Shown: positions 1 through 9,805 of the stretch, piece after piece | Position numbering within the stretch: position 1 is the stretch's first letter | Layout: each line of letters opens with the position of its first letter | DNA from: Lutibacter sp. | GTDB lineage: Bacteria > Bacteroidota > Bacteroidia > Flavobacteriales > Flavobacteriaceae | DNA: 64,000 bases | Assembly (NCBI GenBank): GCA_030683995.1 | Contig: JAUXPH010000040.1 | Span: 1-64,000 of the forward strand | Direction: 5' to 3' | The notes under the pieces: generated by a model | Databases searched by the model: none | Told to the model about the DNA's origin: nothing | The model's input: only the letters and a program-made list of their open reading frames with translations | Translations under genes and position numbers: made by a program

Positions 1-325
1 AAAAATAAAATGTAAACAAATGAAACGAGCATCCCAAATTTTGATACATAAAGGAACGACACATAGCGAACAGCATTATTTACCGCTAAAAAAAAAAATG
101 TAATCAAATGAAACGAGCCATAACCAATTTTGATACACAAAGGAATGACTCATAGCGAATTTACCTGCCGGGAGGCAGGCAGCAATTTATTACCGCTAAA
201 AAATACATAATAAACAGATGAAACGAGCCATAACAAATTTTGATACACACAGAAATGATTAATGGCGAACCAGCCGGCAGGCAGGCAAGCCGCAGATGTA
301 CCAATAAAAAATAAAATATAAACAG
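1..325. repeat. Imperfect tandem repeat (about 88-110 bp units) ending at the adenosyltransferase start codon
   Basis: Three units and the head of a fourth can be aligned by eye. Each has an A-rich leader, then ATGAAACGAGC (ATG at 20, 108 and 218), AATTTTGATACA, a block ending in GCGAA, and (units 1 and 2) TTACCGCT. Unit spacings are 88, 110 and 108 bases. Units 2 and 3 carry an extra GC-rich block of the type CCGGCAGGCAGG that unit 1 lacks. The fourth unit keeps the A-rich leader and its ATG at 326 is the start codon of the next gene, after which similarity stops. The array begins at the window edge and may extend further upstream. Open frames inside it on either strand are short and repeat-derived, so I treat it as non-coding. 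I see no cobalamin riboswitch here. Confidence 0.8.
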
Positions 326-898
326 ATGAAAATATACACAAAAACCGGCGATAAAGGCACAACTTCCCTTTTTGGGGGAACAAGGGTGCCAAAATATCAT
401 TTAAGGATAGAGGCCTACGGCACTGTAGATGAGCTAAATTCGTATATCGGATTGATTCGCGACCAAAAAATTGATGCGCATACCACTAAAATTCTGCTAA
501 AAATTCAGAACGAATTGTTCACGTTGGGTTCTATGTTGGCAACGCCACCAGAAAAAGAAATCTTAAAAAACGGTAAAGAGCGGTTAAATATCAATAAAAT
601 TTCGGAGGAATCTGTGGCGCTTTTGGAACAGGAAATTGATTTGATGAATGAGTCTTTGCCAGAAATGACACATTTTATTTTGCCGGGCGGACACAGTATC
701 GTGTCATTCTGTCATATCGCACGCTGCATTTGCAGAAGAGCCGAGCGAATCACCACACAATTAAGTGACGAAAGCACTATTAATCCGAAAATTTTAGTAT
801 ATTTAAACAGGCTTTCCGACTATCTTTTTGTGCTGGCACGGAAGTTGACTATTGACAACCAGGCCCAAGAAATTCCTTGGATTCCTGAGAAAATTTAA
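326..898 (+). CDS. Cob(I)alamin adenosyltransferase, PduO type
   Basis: The enzyme transfers the adenosyl group of ATP to cob(I)alamin, giving adenosylcobalamin in the cytoplasm. At 190 residues it has normal PduO-family length. The N-terminal ATP-binding motif TKTGDKGTT lies at residues 5-13, followed by YGTVDELNSYIG near 31-42. The C-terminal helix carries the RRAERI motif near residue 137 that contributes to ATP binding and the trimer interface. The ATG at 326 is the only sensible start, because the TKTGDKG motif follows it directly. It coincides with the repeated ATG of the upstream tandem array. No other cobalamin gene is nearby, so salvage of imported corrinoid is an inference. Confidence 0.95.
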   Translation: MKIYTKTGDKGTTSLFGGTRVPKYHLRIEAYGTVDELNSYIGLIRDQKIDAHTTKILLKIQNELFTLGSMLATPPEKEILKNGKERLNINKISEESVALLEQEIDLMNESLPEMTHFILPGGHSIVSFCHIARCICRRAERITTQLSDESTINPKILVYLNRLSDYLFVLARKLTIDNQAQEIPWIPEKI

Positions 899-936
899 TA
901 AGTTCTTTTTTATTTTGAAATAAAAGGATAAATAGC

Positions 937-966
937 TTGCCCAATTGAGTAAAAAAATTATTTTTG
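937..966 (+). promoter_or_regulatory. Bacteroidota-type promoter (TTG-N19-TATTTTTG)
   Basis: TTG at 937-939 is followed by 19 bases and then TATTTTTG at 959-966. This matches the flavobacterial primary sigma consensus TTG / TAnnTTTG. The start codon at 990 lies 23 bases downstream of the -7 box. It is the best promoter match I found in the window. Confidence 0.75.
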
Positions 967-989
967 CAAAAATTTAATACGAAGAAGTT

Positions 990-1211
990 ATGTATTGGAC
1001 ACTAGAATTAGCATCATATTTGGCGGATGCGCCTTGGCCTGCAACAAAAGATGAATTGATTGATTATGCGATTAGAACTGGAGCGCCTTTAGAAGTTGTT
1101 GAAAACCTTCAAGAGATTGAAGATGAGGAAGAAAATTTCGAATCCATTGTCGAAATTTGGCCCGATTATCCTTCAGAAGAAGATTATCTTTGGAACGAAG
1201 ATGAATATTAA
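990..1211 (+). CDS. Small acidic DUF2795-family protein
   Basis: This 73-residue protein has a DUF2795-like N-terminal half (WTLELASYLADAPWPATKDE, then a helix-rich LIDYAIRTGAPLEVVENL segment) and a very acidic tail rich in Glu and Asp. The DUF2795 fold is a small helical domain of unknown function, and short acidic versions like this are common in Flavobacteriia. The gene stands alone between its own promoter (937-966) and a terminator (1229-1253), which suggests strong monocistronic expression. No catalytic motif is visible. Confidence 0.85.
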   Translation: MYWTLELASYLADAPWPATKDELIDYAIRTGAPLEVVENLQEIEDEEENFESIVEIWPDYPSEEDYLWNEDEY

Positions 1212-1228
1212 AAAATACCATTGCTAAA

Positions 1229-1253
1229 AAGTCTCTAACGAGACTTTTTTTTT
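1229..1253 (+). terminator. Intrinsic terminator
   Basis: The stem AAGTCTC / GAGACTT with a TAAC loop is followed directly by a run of T. It lies 18 bases after the stop codon of the DUF2795 gene. Confidence 0.8.
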
Positions 1254-1384
1254 GCTTAGTCTGTTATAATTTAAGTCAGAATTTAAACAATTTAAATTAA
1301 AAAAATTAACTTTACCGGTTATTAAATAACAATGTAAATTACTCTAATTTTACATGTAAATATTAAAAATTTGACACCTATATT

Positions 1385-4300
1385 ATGAGTATCATAAATT
1401 CAGTTCTTAAAATTTTTGTTGGAGATAAAAACAAAAGAGATTTGTCGTTGCTGCAACCGATTGTTGCCAAAGTGAATGCTTTTGAAAAAGAGATCACCAA
1501 CCTTACAAACGATCAATTACGAGAAAAAACGGCTTACTTTAAGCAAATAATAGCAGATGACACCAAGGAATATACTTCAAAAATCAATAAATTAAAAGAA
1601 GAAGTCGTTGATGCCAATATAGACCGTAAAGAAGAAATTTACGGTGAAATTGACAATCTGGAAGATGATTTATACCGCGCCTCAGAAAAAACATTGAATG
1701 AAATTATGCCCGAAGCCTTTGCTGTTGTTAAAGAAACTGCCAAGCGCTTTACCCAAAATAAATTCATTGAAGTTACCGCAACACCATTTGACCGTGAACT
1801 TTCAGCCACACGTGACAACATTGTCCTTGAAAACAACAAAGCCATTTGGGCCAATAAATGGGACGCCCAAGGAAAAGAAGTAACCTGGGATATGATTCAT
1901 TACGATGTGCAACTTATCGGTGGATCGGTATTGCATCAGGGGAAAATTGCCGAAATGATGACGGGTGAAGGAAAAACTTTGGTTTCTACTTTGCCGGTGT
2001 ATTTAAATGCGCTTACCGGAAAAGGTGTGCATTTGGTGACCGTAAACGATTATTTGGCAAAACGTGATGCTGCCTGGATGGGGCCAATTTATGAATTCCA
2101 CGGATTGAGGGTTGATTGCATTGACCACCACGAACCAAATTCTGATGCGCGAAGAAAAGCCTACAATGCCGACATTACTTATGGCACAAACAACGAGTTT
2201 GGTTTTGATTATTTGCGTGATAATATGGCGCATTCGCCAAACGATTTGGTGCAACGTCCGGCCAATTACGCCATTGTGGATGAGGTCGATTCTGTTTTGA
2301 TTGATGATGCACGTACCCCCTTAATTATTTCCGGCGCAACGGCCAATGCCGACCGCCACGAATTTAATGAGTTAAAACCAAGTGTGGACAGGATTGTTAC
2401 TATCCAAAGAAATTATTTAACCTCCGTTTTGGCCGAAGCAAAAAAATTAATCAGTGAAGGCGACACCAAGGAAGGCGGATTTTTATTGCTTCGCGTATTT
2501 AGGGGATTGCCAAAAAGCAAGGCCTTAATCAAATTTTTAAGTCAGGAAGGCAACAAACAACTCTTGCAAAAAACAGAGAACCATTATATGCAGGATAACA
2601 ACCGTGAAATGCCTAAAATTGACGAAGAGTTGTATTTTGTGATTGATGAAAAAAACAATTCCATTGAGTTAACCGATAAAGGAATTACCTTTTTATCGGG
2701 TGATGACGGCGATGAAAATTTCTTCATTTTACCCGATTTAAGCACTGAAATCGCACAGCTTGAGCGTGAAAATGACGCCCCTGAAGTATTAACTGCGAAA
2801 AAAGAAGAATTGTACCGTGATTTCAGCATCAAAAGCGAGCGCATTCACACGATGAATCAATTGCTTAAAGCATACACTTTATTTGAAAAAGATATTGAGT
2901 ATGTAATTATGGAAGACAAAATTAAAATTGTTGATGAACAAACCGGCCGTATTATGGAAGGCCGCCGTTATTCAGACGGATTGCATCAGGCCATTGAAGC
3001 AAAAGAGAACGTAAAAATTGAAGCTGCCACGCAAACTTATGCTACGGTAACGCTTCAAAATTACTTTAGAATGTACCGAAAATTGGCTGGTATGACAGGA
3101 ACTGCCGTTACGGAAGCCGGGGAATTCTGGGAGATTTATAAATTGGATGTGATTGAGGTTCCAAGCAACAAACCTCTGATTCGTGATGATCGCGAAGATT
3201 TGGTTTTCAAAACCAAACGTGAAAAATACAATGCGGTTATTGAAGAAATTGAAAATTTGGTGAATTTGGGCCGACCGGTTTTGGTGGGAACAACATCCGT
3301 AGAGATTTCTGAATTGCTGGGTCGAATGCTGACCATCAGAAAAATAAAACATAACGTATTAAACGCGAAACTTCATAAAAGGGAAGCGGATATTGTTGCT
3401 GAAGCAGGAAACTCGGGCGTTGTGACCATTGCCACCAACATGGCGGGTCGTGGAACAGACATCAAACTGTCCGATGAAGTTAAAAAAGCAGGCGGTTTGG
3501 CCATTGTGGGTACGGAGCGACACGATTCACGTCGTGTAGACAGACAGTTGCGAGGTAGAGCAGGTAGACAAGGAGATCCTGGTTCTTCACAATTTTATGT
3601 ATCGTTGGAAGACAATTTAATGCGATTGTTCGGATCTGAACGTATTGCAAAAATGATGGACAGAATGGGACTGCAGGAAGGTGAAGTGATTCAGCATTCT
3701 ATGATTTCCAAATCCATTGAACGTGCGCAACGCAAAGTGGAAGAAAACAACTTTGGCGTTCGTAAACGTTTGCTGGAATATGATGATGTAATGAATTCCC
3801 AAAGAGAAGTTGTTTACAAACGTCGTCGCCACGCGCTTTATGGAGACCGATTACAGGTAGATATCGTCAATATGATTTATGATACCTGTAACTTGTTGAT
3901 CAGGGAAAATAAACCAACCAATGATTATCAGAATTTCGAATTTGAATTGATTCGTTTTTCTTCCACCACGGCCCCTTTCAAAGAAGCTGAGTTTAAAACA
4001 GATACGGAACAAGAATTGACCGATCAACTTTTTGACGTGGTTTACAAACATTACAAAGAAAAACTGGAACGAAATGCCAAGGCTGCTTTTCCGGTCATTA
4101 AAGATGTTTATGAAAATCATGGCGAAAAATATGAACGCATTGTGGTTCCTTTTACCGATGGCACAAAAGAATTAAAAGTAATCACCAATTTAAAAACGGC
4201 CTATGAAACTGGTGGTAAAGAGTTGGTGACCGATTTTGAAAAAAATATCACGCTTGCCATTATTGATGATACCTGGAAAGATCATTTACGACAAATGGAT

Positions 4301-4720
4301 GAGCTGAAACAATCGGTTCAAAATGCGACTTATGAGCAAAAAGATCCGCTGTTAATTTACAAATTTGAATCTTTTGAACTGTTTAACGGTATGCTGGATA
4401 CCGTAAATAAAGAAGTTTTGTCGTTTTTGTTTAAAGGCGAATTGCCTTCGCAAGATTCAACGCGTGTTTTGCCGGCAAGAGAACAGAAACGCGAAAAAGT
4501 GCAATTGAGCAAGGAAGAATATGGCAGTTCGGCACCAAATCAACAAACCAATCAAACGCAAGCGCCAAAAGTAGTTGAAACGATTGTGCGTACAGAGCGA
4601 AAAATTGGAAGAAACGAACAAGTGACCATCAAACACGTACTTTCCGGAGAAAACAAAATGGTAAAATACAAACAGGCCATTCCTTTAATTGACAAAGGTG
4701 ATTGGGTGTTGGTGGAGTAA
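1385..4720 (+). CDS. secA: Preprotein translocase motor ATPase SecA
   Basis: SecA drives secretory preproteins through SecYEG using ATP. The 1111-residue protein shows the Walker A motif MTGEGKT near residue 193, the DEAD-like [14 protein letters not shown] near 299, the second RecA-like domain with [12 protein letters not shown] near 685, and [16 protein letters not shown]. It is about 200 residues longer than E. coli SecA. Extra sequence around residues 330-480, between the preprotein-crosslinking region and the rest of the motor, is typical of Bacteroidota SecA. The C-terminus ends in GDWVLVE and lacks the cysteine-rich zinc-binding SEC-C motif. The gene stands alone and ends at a terminator shared with the convergent rimO gene. 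Confidence 0.98.
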   Translation: MSIINSVLKIFVGDKNKRDLSLLQPIVAKVNAFEKEITNLTNDQLREKTAYFKQIIADDTKEYTSKINKLKEEVVDANIDRKEEIYGEIDNLEDDLYRASEKTLNEIMPEAFAVVKETAKRFTQNKFIEVTATPFDRELSATRDNIVLENNKAIWANKWDAQGKEVTWDMIHYDVQLIGGSVLHQGKIAEMMTGEGKTLVSTLPVYLNALTGKGVHLVTVNDYLAKRDAAWMGPIYEFHGLRVDCIDHHEPNSDARRKAYNADITYGTNNEFGFDYLRDNMAHSPNDLVQRPANYAIVDEVDSVLIDDARTPLIISGATANADRHEFNELKPSVDRIVTIQRNYLTSVLAEAKKLISEGDTKEGGFLLLRVFRGLPKSKALIKFLSQEGNKQLLQKTENHYMQDNNREMPKIDEELYFVIDEKNNSIELTDKGITFLSGDDGDENFFILPDLSTEIAQLERENDAPEVLTAKKEELYRDFSIKSERIHTMNQLLKAYTLFEKDIEYVIMEDKIKIVDEQTGRIMEGRRYSDGLHQAIEAKENVKIEAATQTYATVTLQNYFRMYRKLAGMTGTAVTEAGEFWEIYKLDVIEVPSNKPLIRDDREDLVFKTKREKYNAVIEEIENLVNLGRPVLVGTTSVEISELLGRMLTIRKIKHNVLNAKLHKREADIVAEAGNSGVVTIATNMAGRGTDIKLSDEVKKAGGLAIVGTERHDSRRVDRQLRGRAGRQGDPGSSQFYVSLEDNLMRLFGSERIAKMMDRMGLQEGEVIQHSMISKSIERAQRKVEENNFGVRKRLLEYDDVMNSQREVVYKRRRHALYGDRLQVDIVNMIYDTCNLLIRENKPTNDYQNFEFELIRFSSTTAPFKEAEFKTDTEQELTDQLFDVVYKHYKEKLERNAKAAFPVIKDVYENHGEKYERIVVPFTDGTKELKVITNLKTAYETGGKELVTDFEKNITLAIIDDTWKDHLRQMDELKQSVQNATYEQKDPLLIYKFESFELFNGMLDTVNKEVLSFLFKGELPSQDSTRVLPAREQKREKVQLSKEEYGSSAPNQQTNQTQAPKVVETIVRTERKIGRNEQVTIKHVLSGENKMVKYKQAIPLIDKGDWVLVE

Positions 4721-4753
4721 TCATAAAAAATTAATGCAACTTTTATAACCTTA

Positions 4754-4793
4754 AACCTTATCGCTTACCAAGATTGGCAAGCGGTAAGGTTTT
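4754..4793. terminator. Bidirectional terminator between secA and rimO
   Basis: A long hairpin (AACCTTATCGCTTACCA paired with TGGCAAGCGGTAAGGTT, with a few mismatches) lies between the convergent secA and rimO genes. T runs follow on the plus strand. It overlaps the rimO stop codon at 4792-4794. Confidence 0.75.
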
Positions 4794-6108
4794 AACTTTT
4801 TACAGGTTCTCCGTACAAATCAAATTCCGTGGCAGAAGTGATTTTTATGAGTGCAAATTTACCTGCTTGGACATAATTTTCTGTGGCATCAATCAGCACT
4901 TCATTGTCCACGTCGGGTGAATCAAATTCTGTTCTTCCTATAAAATAATTGCCGTCTTTTCTGTCGATGATGCATTTGAATACTTGTCCGACTTTCTCTT
5001 GATTCAATTCAAAAGAAATTTGGCTTTGCAATTCCATTATGTCGCTCACCCTTTTTTGTTTCACTTTTTCAGGAACATTGTCTTTTAAACTGGCCGCGTG
5101 CGTATTTTCTTCGTGGGAATAGGCAAAAACACCCAAACGCTCAAAACGCATATCGGCTACCCACTTTTTTAATTCCTGAAATATTGCTTCCGTTTCGCCA
5201 GGATAACCAACAATTAACGTGGTTCTGATTGCCATATTTGGCACCGATTTTCTGAACTCCTCAATTAAATTGGTTGTTTTTTCGTGGGAAGTTCCCCTGC
5301 GCATCGACTTTAAAATGTCGTCGTTGATGTGTTGTAACGGAATGTCCAGATAATTACAGACTTTTGGCTCATTTTTTACGACTTCCAGCACATCCAACGG
5401 AAATCCGGTAGGAAAAGCATAATGCAAACGAATCCATTCAATGCCGTCTATTTTTGCCAATGCGGTCAACAAATCGGCCAAAGCCCTTTTTTTGTAAATA
5501 TCCAGTCCGTAATACGTTAAATCCTGCGCAATCAAAATCAGTTCTTTGATTCCTTTTTTGGCCAGTTTTGTGGCTTCAATCACCAAATTTTCAATTGGCG
5601 TGGAAACATGCTTTCCGCGCATCAAAGGAATGGCGCAAAACGAACACGGCCTGTCGCAGCCTTCCGCAATTTTTAAATAGGCGTAATGTATTGGTGTGGT
5701 TGTTAGGCGTTCCCCAATTAGTTCGTGCTTATAATCAGCATCCAACACTTTTAACAGGTTTGGCAAATCGTGCGTGCCAAAATATTCGTCAACATTTGGA
5801 ATTTCCTTTTGTAAATCGGGTTTGTAACGCTCGCTTAAACATCCGGTCACATAAACTCGGTCAACTTCACCCAATTCTTTTTTGTTGACATAATGTAAAA
5901 TCGTGTTGATCGATTCTTCTTTGGCATCGCCAATAAATCCGCAGGTATTGATAACCACAATGTTTCCGTCATCATTTTCATCTTCGTGAACCACATTTTT
6001 ATTGTTTGCGACCAATTGCCCCATCAACACTTCACTGTCGTAAACATTCTTTGAACATCCTAAAGTGACTACATTTATTTTATTTTCTTTCTTTGATTTT
6101 GTTCTCAT
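4792..6108 (-). CDS. rimO: Ribosomal protein S12 (Asp88) methylthiotransferase RimO
   Basis: RimO is a radical-SAM enzyme that methylthiolates the conserved aspartate of ribosomal protein S12. The 438-residue protein has the UPF0004 N-terminal domain with cluster-binding cysteines (LGCSKN at Cys18, INTCGF near 56, VTGCLSE near 90). The radical-SAM motif CDRPCSFC (CxxxCxxC) lies near residues 150-157, and a C-terminal TRAM domain binds RNA. LGCSKN and the overall length favour RimO over the tRNA enzyme MiaB. It lies downstream of ftsY on the same strand with a 144-base gap, so cotranscription is possible. Confidence 0.95.
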   Translation of the reverse strand: MRTKSKKENKINVVTLGCSKNVYDSEVLMGQLVANNKNVVHEDENDDGNIVVINTCGFIGDAKEESINTILHYVNKKELGEVDRVYVTGCLSERYKPDLQKEIPNVDEYFGTHDLPNLLKVLDADYKHELIGERLTTTPIHYAYLKIAEGCDRPCSFCAIPLMRGKHVSTPIENLVIEATKLAKKGIKELILIAQDLTYYGLDIYKKRALADLLTALAKIDGIEWIRLHYAFPTGFPLDVLEVVKNEPKVCNYLDIPLQHINDDILKSMRRGTSHEKTTNLIEEFRKSVPNMAIRTTLIVGYPGETEAIFQELKKWVADMRFERLGVFAYSHEENTHAASLKDNVPEKVKQKRVSDIMELQSQISFELNQEKVGQVFKCIIDRKDGNYFIGRTEFDSPDVDNEVLIDATENYVQAGKFALIKITSATEFDLYGEPVKS

Positions 6109-6252
6109 GAATTGATATTGAGTAGTTAGTGTTGCGTAGTTGGTTTCAATAATTTATTGAATAACTATTCATTTAAAATGTGAGAATTTGGGTTTTATTT
6201 TATAAATATCAAGTATATTTTTTCAAGTCTTCTTACTAAAATTCATTATAAA

Positions 6253-7206
6253 CTACTTGAAAAAAGAATCTACAAATTCAATTTTGTTGAAGACTTGTAA
6301 ATCGTCGATTCCCTCGCCAACGCCAATATATTTCACCGGAATTTTAAACTGGTCGGAAATGCCAATCACCACGCCGCCTTTGGCTGTGCCATCTAATTTT
6401 GTGACTGCCAGTGAAGTTACTTCTGTTGCTTTGGTAAATTGTTTGGCCTGTTCAAAAGCATTTTGTCCGGTTGAGCCATCGAGCACCAATAAAACTTCGT
6501 GTGGCGCATCTGGCACCACTTTTTCCATCACCCGTTTTATTTTGGTCAGCTCGTTCATTAAGTTGATTTTATTGTGCAATCGGCCTGCAGTGTCTATAAT
6601 CACCACATCGGCATTTTGTGCCACGGCAGATTTCAAGGTGTCAAAAGCCACGGAAGCAGGATCACTTCCCATTTCCTGACGAACCATCGCAACACCAACC
6701 CTGTCGGCCCAAATCTGCAATTGGTCTATTGCGGCAGCACGAAATGTATCCGCAGCGCCAAGCACCACTTTTTTACCGCTTTTTGTAAATTGTGAAGCCA
6801 GTTTGCCAATGGTCGTTGTTTTTCCAACGCCATTTACGCCAACCACCATAATTACATAAGGTTTTTTATCTGTAGGTGTTGTAAAATCTGTTTCATTTCC
6901 CGCATTGGTTTCGGCCAATAAACCCGCGATTTCTTCCCTAAGGATTGAGTTCAGTTCATCAGTTCCTAAATAAGTATCTTTTAAAACCCTTGCTTCAATA
7001 CGTTCAATAATTTTAAGTGTGGTCACTACGCCAACATCCGAAGAAATTAAAACCTCTTCCAAATTGTCAAGCACCTGATCATCAACCTTCGATTTTCCGG
7101 CAATTGCTTTAGACAGTTTGGAAAAGAAAGTAGTTTTGGTTTTTTCCAGACCTTTGTCTAAGGTTTCTTTCTTCTCTTTGGAAAAGAATTTTTTGAATAA
7201 ACTCAT
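6253..7206 (-). CDS. ftsY: Signal recognition particle receptor FtsY
   Basis: FtsY is the SRP receptor GTPase that docks ribosome-SRP complexes at the membrane. The 317-residue protein has the NG domain: a four-helix N domain, then the P-loop [10 protein letters not shown] near residue 122, [16 protein letters not shown] and [10 protein letters not shown]. It lacks the long acidic A domain of E. coli FtsY and has only a short Lys/Glu-rich N-terminus. It follows the L28, L33 and DUF4295 genes. The SRP RNA is also encoded in this window (29712-29807), so two SRP-pathway components are present. Confidence 0.97.
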   Translation of the reverse strand: MSLFKKFFSKEKKETLDKGLEKTKTTFFSKLSKAIAGKSKVDDQVLDNLEEVLISSDVGVVTTLKIIERIEARVLKDTYLGTDELNSILREEIAGLLAETNAGNETDFTTPTDKKPYVIMVVGVNGVGKTTTIGKLASQFTKSGKKVVLGAADTFRAAAIDQLQIWADRVGVAMVRQEMGSDPASVAFDTLKSAVAQNADVVIIDTAGRLHNKINLMNELTKIKRVMEKVVPDAPHEVLLVLDGSTGQNAFEQAKQFTKATEVTSLAVTKLDGTAKGGVVIGISDQFKIPVKYIGVGEGIDDLQVFNKIEFVDSFFK

Positions 7207-7294
7207 TTTTAAAAAATTACTGCTGTAAATATAAAAAAAAAACTACTCTCAAAAGATTGAAAGTAGCTCTATTCGTTAATCTATAAACAAATTA

Positions 7295-7447
7295 TTATTT
7301 TTTGTCCAAGAAGGCTTTTACCATTAAAGGATCCATAATAGCTTCTACAAAAGTGTAAGCTCCGGTTTTAGGAGACTTTACCATTTTTATAGCTTTTGAT
7401 AATCTTTTTGATCCTGTTTGTAACGATGCTACTGATTTCTTTGCCAT
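7295..7447 (-). CDS. DUF4295 family small basic protein
   Basis: The 50-residue frame starts MAKKSVASLQTGSKRLSKA and ends MVKAFLDKK. It matches the Bacteroidota-specific DUF4295 family, which is nearly always encoded next to L33 and L28. Its size, basic charge and position suggest a ribosome-associated protein, but that role is inferred. The start is ATG at 7447, nine bases after the end of rpmG. Confidence 0.9.
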   Translation of the reverse strand: MAKKSVASLQTGSKRLSKAIKMVKSPKTGAYTFVEAIMDPLMVKAFLDKK

Positions 7448-7456
7448 GGTCTTATA

Positions 7457-7642
7457 TTATTTAATTTCTTTATGAACGGTCACTTTTTTCAAGATAGGAT
7501 TGAATTTTTTGATTTCCATCCTGTCTGGTGTGTTCTTTTTGTTCTTTGTGGTGATATACCTTGAAGTTCCTGGCATTCCAGTACCTTTATGTTCAGTACA
7601 CTCTAAAATTACCTGAATTCTATTTCCTTTTGTCTTTGCCAT
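7457..7642 (-). CDS. rpmG: 50S ribosomal protein L33
   Basis: This 61-residue L33 has the family core ([13 protein letters not shown], then [20 protein letters not shown], then KFNPILKK). Only one cysteine is present (ECTEH), so this is the zinc-free C-minus form. It lies between rpmB (10-base gap) and the DUF4295 gene in a ribosomal operon. Confidence 0.97.
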   Translation of the reverse strand: MAKTKGNRIQVILECTEHKGTGMPGTSRYITTKNKKNTPDRMEIKKFNPILKKVTVHKEIK

Positions 7643-7652
7643 TTCCTAGTGA

Positions 7653-7892
7653 TTATTTTTTGTAAAAACCTTTTTCTCTTGCATCTTTTAAGACTGCAGT
7701 CAGTCCTAATTTGTTGATATTTTTTAAAGTAGATGTGGCTATCTTTAAAACAATCCACTTGTCTTCTTCAGCAATATAAAAACGCTTTTTAATTAAATTA
7801 GCGTCAAATTTTCTTTTAGTTCTATTCAATGCGTGAGAAACATTGTTTCCTACCATTGCTTTTTTTCCAGTAAGTTCGCAAACTCTTGACAT
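7653..7892 (-). CDS. rpmB: 50S ribosomal protein L28
   Basis: This 79-residue L28 begins [20 protein letters not shown], the diagnostic N-terminus. It has a single cysteine instead of the two CxxC pairs of the zinc-binding form, matching the zinc-free L33 beside it. It is the first gene of the rpmB-rpmG-DUF4295-ftsY set. A promoter lies 39 bases upstream. Confidence 0.97.
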   Translation of the reverse strand: MSRVCELTGKKAMVGNNVSHALNRTKRKFDANLIKKRFYIAEEDKWIVLKIATSTLKNINKLGLTAVLKDAREKGFYKK

Positions 7893-7930
7893 ATTTTTGT
7901 GACTTTTTAGTGTGTTCTCAAAACGAGATG

Positions 7931-7961
7931 CAAAATTAAATTTTTAAACTCGAATACACAA
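7931..7961 (-). promoter_or_regulatory. Promoter of the rpmB operon (TTG-N20-TAATTTTG)
   Basis: On the minus strand TTG (7961-7959), a 20-base spacer and TAATTTTG (7938-7931) match the flavobacterial consensus. The -7 box is 38 bases from the rpmB start codon. Confidence 0.65.
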
Positions 7962-7971
7962 ACTTATTTTA

Positions 7972-9216
7972 CTAGTTTTTCAAAATTTCTTTCCTCAGCA
8001 ATTCCAATGCTTTATTTGAAGCACGGCCTATCACTTTTTCACGTGGTTTTCCAAAGAAAAATTCTTCTGAAAAAATGGTGGTTGGCGTGGCGATAGCGAT
8101 AAAAACCGTTCCCACCGTTTTATCAGTGTCATCGGCTGTTGGTCCAGCGTTTCCTGTAGTTGCTATGGCGTAATCGGTATGGTATTTTTGTTGAATTCCC
8201 TTCGCCATTGCCTCGGCCACCTGGGCACTTACCACGGTGTTTTCGGCAATGAGTTTTTCATCGACAAGCAGCTCATTTATCTTGATCATTTTGCTGTAAG
8301 CCACAATTCCTCCCACAAAATACTTGGATGCACCGGGAACCGAAGTGATTATTTTAGCGATATTTCCGCCTGTGCAACTTTCAGCCACCGCCAATGTCTG
8401 CTTTTTTTCGGTTAACAATTGTCCAATAACCGATTCAATCGTTTCATTTTCGTCGAAACCAACAATGATATCGGGAATCAATTTCGCCAATTTTTCCATT
8501 TCTGCGGAAATGCCCTCTTCAAGAATTTCTTTTGTTGTCCCTTTTGCGCTTAAACGTAAACGGACGCTTCCAAAAGACGGTAAATAAGCCAACTTTATGA
8601 ATGCCGGTAAATTATTTTCCCAGTCTTCAATTTTTTCCGCAAGCATACTCTCTCCCATTCCATAAGTAATAATTGTTTTATGAAGAATAAAAGGCAAGTT
8701 ATAAGTTTCCTGCAATTTTGGCAACACGCTTTGCGACATGAGACCAATCATTTCAAAAGGAACTCCGGGCAATGAAACAACCACTTTGTTGTTTTTGTAA
8801 AACCACATTCCAGGTGCGGTTCCAAATTCGTTTTTTAAAGGGATGCAGGTTGATGGCACCAAAGCCTGATGTCTGTTTACTTCGGTGAACGGATAATTGA
8901 TCTTCGCAAACATTTGCTCAATATGCAACACAATTTCGTCATTTAAAACCAAGGTATCATGAAAATATTCCGCCAGAGTCAGTTTGGTGATGTCGTCTTT
9001 TGTTGGCCCCAAACCTCCTGTAATAATCACGATATCAGCATTTGACTGCGCTTCTTTAATGGCTTTTAAAATGTGCTGCCTATCATCTTGAACGGAAGTG
9101 ATTTGGTAGACCGAAATGCCTATTTTATTTAATTCTGTGGCAATCCATTTTGAATTTGTGTCTAAAATTTGGCCAATTAAAATTTCATCGCCAATGGTAA
9201 TTATCTCTGCTTGCAT
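7972..9216 (-). CDS. CinA-like protein (MoCF domain plus nicotinamide-nucleotide amidase domain)
   Basis: The N-terminal half is a molybdopterin-binding-like (MoCF) domain with EIITIGDEILIGQ and IITGGLGPTKDD. The C-terminal half is the CinA/PncC domain with AESCTGGNIAKIITSVPGAS, which deamidates nicotinamide mononucleotide in NAD recycling. I start at the ATG at 9216 (414 residues), because family members begin within a few residues of EIITIGDEI. The open frame extends 28 codons further, but that stretch has no family similarity. The gene is divergent from the small ORF at 9322. Confidence 0.92.
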   Translation of the reverse strand: MQAEIITIGDEILIGQILDTNSKWIATELNKIGISVYQITSVQDDRQHILKAIKEAQSNADIVIITGGLGPTKDDITKLTLAEYFHDTLVLNDEIVLHIEQMFAKINYPFTEVNRHQALVPSTCIPLKNEFGTAPGMWFYKNNKVVVSLPGVPFEMIGLMSQSVLPKLQETYNLPFILHKTIITYGMGESMLAEKIEDWENNLPAFIKLAYLPSFGSVRLRLSAKGTTKEILEEGISAEMEKLAKLIPDIIVGFDENETIESVIGQLLTEKKQTLAVAESCTGGNIAKIITSVPGASKYFVGGIVAYSKMIKINELLVDEKLIAENTVVSAQVAEAMAKGIQQKYHTDYAIATTGNAGPTADDTDKTVGTVFIAIATPTTIFSEEFFFGKPREKVIGRASNKALELLRKEILKN

Positions 9217-9321
9217 TTCTTTCACTATATTTGCGCTAAATATAGCAATTAACACGCAACCTTTTAAGAAAATTTGCATCTTAAATGCATATACTAACAA
9301 CTAGAAAAACCAACTACAGCT

Positions 9322-9735
9322 ATGATTACCCCTGATCAAATAACAGACAATGAACTTCTGGAGCTAATAGAAAATTGTTCTTTAAGTCCGGAATTATTCA
9401 CCCACGAAACAATGTTGCGACTGGCTTGGATCTTGATCCAAAAACACGGATTGGATGTTGCTATTGTCAAAAACAGCCATATCAAAGAAAAATATTTTAA
9501 AACAGCTTTAAAAAGCGATAAGTTTAACAAAACTTTGAGCAGGGCTTATGTGGAAATTTTGCATTATTTTATAACAAAATCAAACACCAAAAATTTTGAG
9601 AAATTATTGCGTGAATTTCCGCGGTTAAAATTCGACTTTCAAAAATTGGTAAAAACGCATTACGGTTACAATATTTTAAAAGAGCACCGTCAAGAAGAGC
9701 CAAAAGATTTTAGGCCTATTATATTTTCGTTTTAG
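9322..9735 (+). CDS. Conserved hypothetical protein, helical
   Basis: I do not recognise a named family for this 137-residue soluble protein. It is mostly helical by composition: an N-terminal acidic stretch (ITDNELLELIENC), then basic amphipathic helices (KHGLDVAIVKNSHIKEKYF; YVEILHYFITKSN) and a C-terminus ending RPIIFSF. There is no signal peptide or membrane segment. It sits divergently from cinA and upstream of the lipoprotein esterase with a 70-base gap. Codon use looks like that of the neighbours, so I believe it is a real gene. Confidence 0.7.
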   Translation: MITPDQITDNELLELIENCSLSPELFTHETMLRLAWILIQKHGLDVAIVKNSHIKEKYFKTALKSDKFNKTLSRAYVEILHYFITKSNTKNFEKLLREFPRLKFDFQKLVKTHYGYNILKEHRQEEPKDFRPIIFSF

Positions 9736-9781
9736 GAAATCATTTCACTTTATTACCAATAGTCATCAATGCAAAATTCGG

Positions 9782-9789
9782 TATCTTTG
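9782..9789 (+). promoter_or_regulatory. Candidate -7 box TATCTTTG upstream of esterase
   Basis: TATCTTTG matches TAnnTTTG and lies 16 bases before the esterase start. No TTG is found at the expected distance, so this is a weak call. Confidence 0.35.
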
Positions 9790-9805
9790 AAAAAAGATTT
9801 TCCGC

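Noticed and set aside
240-325. Cobalamin riboswitch before the adenosyltransferase gene
   Set aside because: The region is fully explained by tandem repeats, and no B12-box-like sequence is visible.
150-400. Two overlapping minus-strand frames of about 80 codons
   Set aside because: They are translations of the tandem array and partly overlap the adenosyltransferase gene in antisense.
9217-9300. Longer N-terminus for the cinA-type gene
   Set aside because: The extra 28 residues precede the canonical family start and occupy the promoter region of the divergent gene.
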